Positions 6,758 to 13,507 of a DNA stretch of 16,825 nucleotides are shown here, piece by piece. The DNA is from JAWXCH01 sp034440595 (lineage in GTDB: Bacteria; Planctomycetota; Planctomycetia; Pirellulales; JALHPA01): contig JAWXCH010000406.1 in the NCBI GenBank assembly GCA_034440595.1, positions 1 to 16,825 on the forward strand, read 5' to 3'. How positions within the stretch are numbered: the stretch's first letter is position 1; each line of letters begins with the position of its first letter. The notes beneath the pieces were generated by a model. The model did not search any database. It worked only from the letters and a program-made list of their open reading frames with translations, and was not told where the DNA came from. The position numbers and the translations under genes were made by a program.

Positions 6758-6910
6758 GCACCGTACCGGTGCCGTTTAACTTTCTCGAAAGCATCCAACA
6801 TTCCCAGCGTGCGCAGTGATCCATCGCGCCGAATGCTGGCGATACGAAAACCAACCGGCACAAAGAATTCACCTCAACTCGCCGAATGCTGCGGCACCGG
6901 GACGGTGCCT
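6757..6910. repeat. Intergenic element bounded by two inverted palindromes
   Basis: Two near-identical hairpins sit about 130 bases apart. One is GGCACCG-TAC-CGGTGCC (6757-6773), which begins at the last base of the kinase stop codon. The other is GGCACCG-GGA-CGGTGCC (6893-6909). Their outer flanks also match when one is inverted (TGTAGG... against TGTAGCAGG...). Between them are direct repeats of CGCCGAATGCTG (6827-6838 and 6880-6891). The first hairpin may also serve as a weak terminator. This looks like a dispersed palindromic repeat, with no coding capacity I can support. Confidence 0.6.
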
Positions 6911-7115
6911 GCTACATTCACATGCTAGCACGCCTCACTTTCCCTCTTGTCCGGCGCTTGCGCATCTTCTAAGCTTGAGGCCACATAAGCGAGTGTAATT
7001 TGGCGGCCGCAATGATCTGCGGCAGATCGCTAATTCCACTCCTCGCGGTATCTAGCACGGAAGCTCACTAGTATTGACGTTCGGGGCAAATCGATAGTCA
7101 GGGAAGACTGCACTC
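6911..7115. other. Upstream region of shc, no gene seen
   Basis: The gap between the kinase and shc is 358 bases in all. This right part has no gene. It holds the palindrome at 7014-7028, an isolated TTGACG (7074-7079) without a good -10 box at the right distance, and AGGGAAG (about 7100-7106) as a modest ribosome-binding site for the ATG at 7116. Confidence 0.5.
7014..7028. promoter_or_regulatory. Palindrome upstream of shc, candidate operator
   Basis: GATCTGC-G-GCAGATC is a perfect 7-base inverted repeat around one base, 88 bases before the shc start. Odd-length palindromes of this size are typical of dimeric repressor sites; no binding protein can be named. Confidence 0.35.
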
Positions 7116-9314
7116 ATGTCGCCAGATCAACGCGCTTTTTCGTTTCATGGCCCGTCTCGTCTTACAGCCGGCCAAGTTTCTGGTACTCCTTCGCCGTCTC
7201 TCGGCGAACCACTGCAAAAAGCTGTCCAAAGGACGCGCCGATTCCTCCTCACCGAGCAAGAAACCGACGGCTATTGGGTCGGCGAATTAGAAGGAGATGC
7301 CATCCTGCAAGGGGAGTTCATTTTGCTCTTGGCTTGGCTCGGTCGTGAGCATGAACCAATCGCCAAGAAATGCGCGCAGCACTTGCTCGATACGCAAATC
7401 CATAGCGGCGGTTGGGCGATGTACCCCGGCGGCCCCATCGAAATCAGTGCCAGCGTCAAAGCCTATTTCGCGCTGAAATTAACCGGTCACGATCCAAATA
7501 GTCCTGCGATGCAGCGGGCCAAAAAAGCAATCCTGGCCGCAGGGGGCGCAGATTGCATCAACAGCTTTACGCGGTTTTATCTCGCGCTGCTCGGCCAGAT
7601 TGAATACAAGTACTGCCCGACGGTGCCGCCAGAGTTTGTGCTGTTGCCAAAGTGGTTTCCAATCAACTTGTACGCCATCAGTTGCTGGTCGCGCACGATC
7701 CTTGTGCCGCTGTCGATTATGTCGGCGCATCAGCCGGTGCGACATATCGAACCGGCGCGCGGCATTCAAGAGCTATTCATTCGTCAACCGGCTGATTGGC
7801 CGGTGCTGCGCTGCCCGGGCCTGAAACGTGGTCGCGGGCTACTCAGTTGGGACCGGTTCTTTCGGACACTGGATCGCGGCCTAAAATTCTTGCAACGAAC
7901 CAAAATGATGCCTTGCCGCAAGCGCGCAATCACGGCTGCCAAAAACTGGATGGTCGAGCGGTTTGCCGGCAGCGACGGACTGGGCGCGATCTTTCCGGGC
8001 ATGGTTTGGGGCATCGTCGCGCTACGCTGCATGGGATACAAAGACAATTCTCCAGAACTGCGGTACTGCTACGAACGTCTGGATGGACACATCATCGAAG
8101 AGGCCGATTCCGCGCGACTGCAACCGTGCAAGTCGCCGGTCTGGGATACCGCGATCACACTCCGGGCGCTGCATCAAAGCGGCCTGCCAGCCGAGCACGA
8201 ATCGGTCGAAGCGGCAGTGGATTGGCTGCTGGATAACGAAGTACGCTTTCCCGGTGATTGGTCGCAAACAGTCAAGGCAGAACCCGGTGGCTGGTGCTTT
8301 GAATATGCTAACCAATTCTATCCAGACTTAGACGACACCTCGATGGTCGTTATGGCGTTGCACGATCAGTTGGCCAACTACGATGGTGCTGAAAAACGGC
8401 TAGTCCCTCCACCGGCCAAGACAACGGACGTTGAAGGCGACACGCTGAAGGCCTTGCTGCAACAGCAATCGGCATCGCTTAGCCGGCAAGCGACCGCCGC
8501 ACGCAGCGAAGCACCGCTTCACCTAAGGCGATTGCAACGGTCGATCGAAGCGATTCAGCGTGGCGAATCGTGGATGCTGGCCATGCAGAATCGCGACGGG
8601 GGCTGGGGAGCCTTTGACAAAGACAACAACCGCGAGTTCCTCTGTCATGTGCCCTTTGCCGATCACAACGCAATGATCGATCCTAGCACGCCCGATCTGA
8701 CCGCCAGAGTACTCGAGTCACTCGGTCAACTTGGCCGTCGCGTCGGTGATGCGGCCGTGGACCGTGCCGTGAAGTATTTGCGTGCCACTCAAGAGACCGA
8801 CGGCAGTTGGTATGGCCGCTGGGGAGTCAATTACATCTATGGCACCTGGCAGACTGTGGTGGGACTGACCGCGGTTGGCGTACCAACGAACGATCCGGCT
8901 GTAGTGGCAGGCGCAGATTGGTTACTAGCCTATCAGCAAACTAACGGCGGCTGGGGAGAATCGTGCGACAGCTATGCGGACCCTACCAAGCGCGGGCAAG
9001 GAAACACCACCGCTTCGCAAACAGCCTGGGCCATCCTCGGGCTAATCGCCGCGGGCCGGCAAGACGACCCGGCGGTGGCGCGCGGAGTGCAGTATCTGAT
9101 TTCGCAGCAACGACCGGATGGCGGCTGGGACGAGCCAGAGTTTACCGGTACCGGTTTTCCACGAGTGTTCTACTTGCGCTACCATATGTACCCGATTTAT
9201 TTTCCGTTGTTAGCACTGTCGCAGTATGCACGCAGAGTACAGCCTTCCGTTGCCGGAGTACAAGCGGCGATCGATCAGGCCGACCAGTGCGGCGGTTTTC
9301 CCTTGCTGGATTAA
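7116..9314 (+). CDS. shc: Squalene-hopene cyclase
   Basis: Monotopic membrane enzyme that cyclises squalene to the C30 hopanoids hopene/diploptene, the first committed step of hopanoid synthesis. The catalytic DXDDT motif is DLDDT (residues 404-408; Asp406 is the expected proton donor). A following CHVPFADH places His511 where the family's activating His lies. QW repeats are clear, for example DGGWGAFDKDNN, DGSWYGRWGVNYIYG, NGGWGESCDSY and DGGWDEPEFTGTGFPRVFYLR. The protein has 732 residues, against about 630 in Alicyclobacillus. Extra length lies in a Ser/Pro-rich N-terminal tail of about 30 residues and in a low-complexity insert at about 425-475, between the DXDD motif and the next QW repeat. 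The partner hpnH follows 135 bases downstream in the same direction. The start ATG has the modest ribosome-binding site AGGGAAG. Confidence 0.97.
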   Translation: MSPDQRAFSFHGPSRLTAGQVSGTPSPSLGEPLQKAVQRTRRFLLTEQETDGYWVGELEGDAILQGEFILLLAWLGREHEPIAKKCAQHLLDTQIHSGGWAMYPGGPIEISASVKAYFALKLTGHDPNSPAMQRAKKAILAAGGADCINSFTRFYLALLGQIEYKYCPTVPPEFVLLPKWFPINLYAISCWSRTILVPLSIMSAHQPVRHIEPARGIQELFIRQPADWPVLRCPGLKRGRGLLSWDRFFRTLDRGLKFLQRTKMMPCRKRAITAAKNWMVERFAGSDGLGAIFPGMVWGIVALRCMGYKDNSPELRYCYERLDGHIIEEADSARLQPCKSPVWDTAITLRALHQSGLPAEHESVEAAVDWLLDNEVRFPGDWSQTVKAEPGGWCFEYANQFYPDLDDTSMVVMALHDQLANYDGAEKRLVPPPAKTTDVEGDTLKALLQQQSASLSRQATAARSEAPLHLRRLQRSIEAIQRGESWMLAMQNRDGGWGAFDKDNNREFLCHVPFADHNAMIDPSTPDLTARVLESLGQLGRRVGDAAVDRAVKYLRATQETDGSWYGRWGVNYIYGTWQTVVGLTAVGVPTNDPAVVAGADWLLAYQQTNGGWGESCDSYADPTKRGQGNTTASQTAWAILGLIAAGRQDDPAVARGVQYLISQQRPDGGWDEPEFTGTGFPRVFYLRYHMYPIYFPLLALSQYARRVQPSVAGVQAAIDQADQCGGFPLLD

Positions 9315-9333
9315 GACTTTCGCATCTGTGTGC

Positions 9334-9350
9334 CACTGGCTCTGCCAGTG
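9334..9350 (+). repeat. Short palindromic repeat between shc and hpnH
   Basis: CACTGGC-TCT-GCCAGTG forms a perfect 7-base-pair hairpin 20 bases after the shc stop. It has no T-tract, so it is not a normal terminator. The wider string TGCCACTGGCTCTGCCAGTG resembles a palindrome I associate with planctomycete intergenic regions (from memory). A related hairpin lies at 12282-12296. Confidence 0.6.
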
Positions 9351-9449
9351 CAAATTACTTTGCGGATTGAATCTCACTTTCGATATACAACCGCTCTGGA
9401 TTCCACACGACGTATTCCTTTTCGTCCAAAAAAACACCAGGCAGATTTA

Positions 9450-10643
9450 ATGTCCGTACCGCTCAGCCAGATGTGGACCGTTGCCAGCTACGTGTTGAAA
9501 CAGCGAATTCGACGTGTCGAGCGTTACCCTTTGGTGCTGATGCTAGAGCCGTTGTTTCGCTGCAATCTGGCCTGTGCGGGTTGCGGGAAGATCCAGCATC
9601 CGGTCAATATTCTGCGCAAGCATCTTTCACCAGAGCAATGTTTTTCCGCAGTCGACGAATGTGGCGCACCGATGGTTTCGATCCCTGGTGGTGAGCCACT
9701 GTTGCATCCGCAGATGCCAGAGATCGTAGCCGGTCTGGTCGCACGCAAGAAGTACGTATACCTCTGCACCAACGCGCTGAAGCTGAGCGAATCACTGCAT
9801 CAATTTACTCCGTCTAAGTACTTTTCGTTCTCAGTACACTTGGATGGCCCGCAAGAAGAGCACGACCGCGCCGTCTGCCGCGAGGGCACGTACGAAATTG
9901 CCGTCGAAGCAATCAAACAAGCGATCGCGGCTGGCTTCCGCGTGACGACCAATACCACGCTGTTCAACGACGCCAACCCGGAGCGAATTCGTCCATTCTT
10001 CGATACGCTGATGGAGCTAGGTGTCGAAGGGATGATGATCTCGCCGGGCTACAGCTATGAAAAGGCACCTGACCAGGAACACTTTTTGAAGCGCGAACAG
10101 ACGATCGGTCTGTTCCGCCGGTTGCTCGACCGACCGAATAAGCGCTGGAAGTTCAATCAGTCGCCGCTGTTTCTGGAGTTTCTCAAAGGGGACTGGCAAC
10201 TGGAATGCACGCCGTGGGGCAATCCGACTTACAACTTGTTTGGCTGGCAGAAACCGTGTTACCTGCTCGAAGATGGTTACGTCAGTACGTTTAAGGAACT
10301 AATGGAATCGACTGCCTGGGAAAAATACGGTCGCCAAAGCGGCAACGAAAAGTGCCAAGACTGCATGGTCCACTGTGGGTACGAACCTTCCGCCGTCACG
10401 GCGACCTTTGGTACCTGGAAAGGACTGCTGGCCACCGCACGAATGACGCTGTTCGGATCAAGAAAGAACCGGCGGCATGGATCTAGTGAAATGACTCGTC
10501 CCCCGCGGCCACACTTTGCAGCACCGAACAGCCCCGTCTATCAGATCTCGCTGACGCGAGTTGCTACCGCTTCTTCCCGAGGATCCTCACCTGCCAACGA
10601 AGAATCGACCATCGGCTGCGGCACGGAAAGCTTTGGTAGCTAG
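9450..10643 (+). CDS. hpnH: Adenosyl-hopene transferase HpnH (radical SAM)
   Basis: Radical S-adenosylmethionine enzyme that adds the 5'-deoxyadenosyl radical to diploptene, the first step of extended C35 hopanoid synthesis. It therefore uses the product of the adjacent shc. The 4Fe-4S motif CX3CX2C is Cys38, Cys42 and Cys45 in RCNLACAGCGKI; SIPGGEPLLHP (78-88) is the SAM-binding GGE motif. The C-terminal Cys-rich segment KCQDCMVHCGYEPSAV is typical of HpnH. I chose the ATG at 9450 because MSVPLSQMWTVASYVLKQR is the usual HpnH N-terminus; the frame is open 120 bases further upstream, through the intergenic palindrome. The last 65 or so residues (after ATFGTWKGLLATAR) form a basic then Ser/Pro-rich tail, which looks like an extension beyond the conserved core. 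Length is 397 residues. Confidence 0.96.
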   Translation: MSVPLSQMWTVASYVLKQRIRRVERYPLVLMLEPLFRCNLACAGCGKIQHPVNILRKHLSPEQCFSAVDECGAPMVSIPGGEPLLHPQMPEIVAGLVARKKYVYLCTNALKLSESLHQFTPSKYFSFSVHLDGPQEEHDRAVCREGTYEIAVEAIKQAIAAGFRVTTNTTLFNDANPERIRPFFDTLMELGVEGMMISPGYSYEKAPDQEHFLKREQTIGLFRRLLDRPNKRWKFNQSPLFLEFLKGDWQLECTPWGNPTYNLFGWQKPCYLLEDGYVSTFKELMESTAWEKYGRQSGNEKCQDCMVHCGYEPSAVTATFGTWKGLLATARMTLFGSRKNRRHGSSEMTRPPRPHFAAPNSPVYQISLTRVATASSRGSSPANEESTIGCGTESFGS

Positions 10644-10921
10644 AGGGTGTGGTAACTGCCAAGCTAGCATACCAGCACCATACGGGGGCAATTTCCGACA
10701 ACTTCGCTGGCTATTGCTCGTCAAGCTGGCTCAACGGCTCGTATCCTGCCGATGAACTTGTTTAGCCTAACTGTTACAGGCCATATACTTAGGCAAGTTT
10801 AGCGTGGCGATTTTCTCTTCTCGATTAGTGGTCAAACATGTTTACAAATATGGTCGATGGGGGTAATATCAGTAAGTATTGATTGGTGCCCGCCAAACCC
10901 CTTGCCTCAAGGGACTTTTAG
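10644..10921. other. Intergenic region upstream of the solo DUF1501 gene
   Basis: No gene is seen in these 278 bases. Near the hpnH stop there is an imperfect inverted repeat (GGTAGCTAG at 10635-10643, CTAGCATACC at 10664-10673) without a T-tract. The right end holds a promoter and the 10-base palindrome AAACATGTTT (10834-10843). Confidence 0.5.
10841..10869 (+). promoter_or_regulatory. Candidate sigma70-type promoter of the DUF1501 gene
   Basis: TTTACA (10841-10846) and TAATAT (10864-10869) are exactly 17 bases apart, giving a predicted leader of about 45 nucleotides. The -35 box overlaps the palindrome AAACATGTTT (10834-10843), a possible operator. AAGGGA (10909-10914) is a good ribosome-binding site seven bases before the ATG at 10922. 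Confidence 0.5.
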
Positions 10922-12247
10922 ATGCTGACGATCCTTGATCGACAATCGTCTGGTTCATTCTGTGATCGCGTAACCCGGCGTGGGCTTTTGCGCATCGGTG
11001 GGCTGGCAATGGGCGGCCTGACGCTTCCCAATCTTTTGCGAGCGGAAGCCAAAGCTGGCATTCGCAATTCGAACAAGTCGATCATCTTAATCAATCTGCC
11101 GGGTGGCGCTCCTCACATCGACATGTACGATCTGAAGATGGACGCGCCGATGGAAGTCCGCGGCGAATTCAAGCCCATCGACACGGCTGTCCCTGGAATT
11201 CAATTCAGCGAATGGCTCCCGATGTTGTCCAAGGTCACGGACCGCATGGCCGTGCTGCGATCGATCGTCGGTTCCACCGGCGAGCACTCCGACTTTCAGT
11301 GCATGACCGGTAAGAGCCACAAGCTGCAGCCTGCCGGGGGATGGCCCGTCTTTGGCGCAGTCACTTCGCATAAGCTTGGTTCGACATCGCCGGCGGTGCC
11401 AGCCTATGTCGATCTTGGCATGAAGCTTTCGCAGGACTATTACCCGCCAGGAGGATTTCTTGGTCCCGCGGCGGCTGCATTCAGCCCGAACGGCGAAGGC
11501 AAAGACGATTTAGTTCTGAATGGCATTACGCTTGATCGATTGGCCGATCGCAAACGATTAATTCAGTCGCTCGACAATTTCAATCGTCAGGCGGACGGCT
11601 CGCAAATGATGGCAGGTTTTGACACCTTCCAGCAGCAAGCGCTGGGTGTCCTGCAATCCAGCAAACTGGCCGAAGCACTCGACCTGAGCAAGGAAGACCC
11701 ACGAACCATCGCTCGCTATGGGCCTGGCGGTTTGATGAAGACGCCACAAGCTCCGTATGCCAACCAATGGCTGCTCAAAGCGCGCCGTCTGGTCGAAGCG
11801 GGTGTGCGTGTCGTCAGCCTCAGCTATGGCTATTGGGACTGGCACGGTGAAAACCTCCGACGCTTTCGCGAAACGTTCCCTTATTTTGATCAAGGTGTTA
11901 GCGCGCTGGTCGAGGACCTGTACGACCGCGGGCTGGACAAGGACGTGACCGTGCTAGTGTGGGGAGAATTCGGTCGTTCTCCAAAGATAAACAGCGGTGC
12001 CGGGCGAGACCACTGGCCGCAGGTCAATTCGGCTCTGATGTTTGGCGGCGGGATGCGTGTTGGTCAGGTGATCGGCTCTACGGATAGTATCGGTGGCGAA
12101 GTCAAGGATCGCCCGATACCGTGGCAAGACGTTTTTGCCACCCTCTACAAGAACATCGGCATCAATCACGAGGGACTGCTGCACGATCAAGACGGTCGGC
12201 CACAGTTCATTGTGGAGAATGGGTCGCCGATTGCAGAGTTGTACTAG
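10922..12247 (+). CDS. DUF1501 protein, Tat-exported, function unknown
   Basis: Member of DUF1501, a family in the alkaline-phosphatase/sulfatase fold group that is greatly expanded in planctomycetes; no reaction is established. It has 441 residues. A Tat-like signal opens it: TRRGLLRIGGLAMGGL (18-33), with Arg19-Arg20 ahead of a hydrophobic stretch, cleaved perhaps near AEA (41-43). Family landmarks are LPGGAPHIDMYD (59-70), WDWHGE (305-310), VLVWGEFGRSPKIN (344-357) and GRDHW (361-365). The Asp and His residues in these are the probable metal or active-site ligands by analogy with the fold. Unlike the second copy at 13508-14980, it has no DUF1553 gene next to it on its strand. It stands alone behind its own promoter and converges on the secreted-protein gene, 80 bases away. 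Confidence 0.93.
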   Translation: MLTILDRQSSGSFCDRVTRRGLLRIGGLAMGGLTLPNLLRAEAKAGIRNSNKSIILINLPGGAPHIDMYDLKMDAPMEVRGEFKPIDTAVPGIQFSEWLPMLSKVTDRMAVLRSIVGSTGEHSDFQCMTGKSHKLQPAGGWPVFGAVTSHKLGSTSPAVPAYVDLGMKLSQDYYPPGGFLGPAAAAFSPNGEGKDDLVLNGITLDRLADRKRLIQSLDNFNRQADGSQMMAGFDTFQQQALGVLQSSKLAEALDLSKEDPRTIARYGPGGLMKTPQAPYANQWLLKARRLVEAGVRVVSLSYGYWDWHGENLRRFRETFPYFDQGVSALVEDLYDRGLDKDVTVLVWGEFGRSPKINSGAGRDHWPQVNSALMFGGGMRVGQVIGSTDSIGGEVKDRPIPWQDVFATLYKNIGINHEGLLHDQDGRPQFIVENGSPIAELY

Positions 12248-12281
12248 TCCGCGATCACTCTATCTTTGCGTCCTCGCAACT

Positions 12282-12296
12282 GCTGGCGTTGCCAGC
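12282..12296. repeat. Short hairpin between convergent genes
   Basis: GCTGGC-GTT-GCCAGC is a perfect 6-base-pair hairpin in the 80-base gap between convergent genes. It shares the CTGGC-NNT-GCCAG layout of the hairpin at 9334-9350 with a different outer pair, suggesting the same repeat family. It lacks a T-tract on either strand, so any terminator role is uncertain. Confidence 0.45.
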
Positions 12297-12327
12297 GTCG
12301 TGAAAGTTGTAGGCCGCCATTAGTGCG

Positions 12328-13413
12328 CTACTTCGCCGGTTGTTTTTTTGCAGAGCCTTCTGCCGGCGTCAGCTTCCAATCGTTTTCTGTGACGACCAAC
12401 CGTGAGTTGCCGGCATACTGGTCGTAGACTTTGTTCATCTCATCGATCGAATCAAAATAGCCGACGATGAACGCGGCACCAAACGATTCTCCGGCCTTGA
12501 TCGGACGGCCACCGATCTCCTGAATAAAGCAGACGTACCCGCGCTGATGGCACCACCCTTCATATAGGTCTGCCGGATTGAGCGTCATGCCGGCCAGCCA
12601 GGGTCCGGCCTTGCCCGTCTTGGGATCGCGCAGATGATAAGCGCGTATGGCGCGCTGCGGAACCTTGCCATCCTTGCGTGAATAGCGGAACTTTTCATCC
12701 GGCGCAAAGTTATCGTTGAACTCGCTGGATGGGATCTTCTTGTCAGGGAACTTTGGATCCTCAAGATAGCTGAGATACACTTCGCTGAATGTATTTCCCT
12801 TCTGATGGCCGATGTGGCCCGGCAGGTCTTGCCGAAAGAACAACTCGTCGCTGTCATTCACCGAATGGATCAAGTCGGCGGAAATGAAGTAGCGGGTACC
12901 TTTTGGAAAAACGATTGTCTGCTCCCAGCGAGAGCCAGTTTTCTTATCTGGTGCTGAGGTATGATAGGTATAGCCTTGTTGAATGCCGACAAAGTCTTTG
13001 CCTTTAATAACTGAGGGAGTCAGCTTGCCAGCCTGTGTGCAAATTTGCGGGCCTTCAATACTTCGCTTTTGAATATTGCCGTGGTACGCGTTGCCAAAGT
13101 CGTAGACCAACTCCTTGGGAATCTTGTCTCGATATTCGCGATCGGTGCCTGGCTCCATCAGCCAGTCCATGATATCCATGCCAAACGTCGGATCGTGAAA
13201 ACCAGTTTTCATATCGACCAGCGATCCCCCGCCCACGCCGGAAACATAGCTATGCTTGCGAATTGCCCCCTTCAGTGCATCGGTCTGAATGCGAATTGAG
13301 TCATTATCCTCAGTCACTTCGATCTCGGCTGCGTGCGTGTGGTCCAGAGATACTAACGTCAGCATACAGATCAGGGACGCAGAAACGCGGATCGGAACAC
13401 GTGGCAAGCTCAT
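12328..13413 (-). CDS. Secreted protein of unknown function
   Basis: I do not recognise this protein. It has 361 residues and a clear Sec signal peptide: MSLPRVPIR, a hydrophobic core VSASLICMLTLVSL, and a likely cleavage after HAA (about residue 29). The mature part looks beta-rich, with repeated short strands and many Gly, Asp and aromatic residues. Notable stretches are GVGGGSLVDMKTGFHDPTFG, DIMDWLMEPGTD and GAAFIVGYFDSIDEM. A beta-sandwich of the mutarotase or carbohydrate-binding sort would fit, but this is only an impression. The C-terminus is Lys/Ala-rich and tapers off. It is the third gene in a minus-strand run after the DUF1553 and DUF1501 genes, 94 bases downstream of the latter, and may be co-transcribed with them. 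The ATG at 13413 gives a proper signal peptide, which supports the start. Confidence 0.85.
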   Translation of the reverse strand: MSLPRVPIRVSASLICMLTLVSLDHTHAAEIEVTEDNDSIRIQTDALKGAIRKHSYVSGVGGGSLVDMKTGFHDPTFGMDIMDWLMEPGTDREYRDKIPKELVYDFGNAYHGNIQKRSIEGPQICTQAGKLTPSVIKGKDFVGIQQGYTYHTSAPDKKTGSRWEQTIVFPKGTRYFISADLIHSVNDSDELFFRQDLPGHIGHQKGNTFSEVYLSYLEDPKFPDKKIPSSEFNDNFAPDEKFRYSRKDGKVPQRAIRAYHLRDPKTGKAGPWLAGMTLNPADLYEGWCHQRGYVCFIQEIGGRPIKAGESFGAAFIVGYFDSIDEMNKVYDQYAGNSRLVVTENDWKLTPAEGSAKKQPAK

Positions 13414-13507
13414 TGACGCTCCAGAGTTTTGGCAGGGAGATAGGCTTATAGAAATCGTGGTGCCGTATCGCGACCACGAGTGTAAGTCAGGTCAAAAAGT
13501 GCAAGGA

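Noticed and set aside
6816..6998. Small open frame in the kinase-shc gap
   Set aside because: It runs through the palindromic element, lacks a ribosome-binding site and resembles nothing known.
7074..7102. Possible promoter with TTGACG just upstream of shc
   Set aside because: No acceptable -10 hexamer lies 16-18 bases downstream.
9330..9449. N-terminal extension of hpnH
   Set aside because: The frame is open, but it translates the intergenic palindrome, and the family N-terminus begins at the ATG at 9450.
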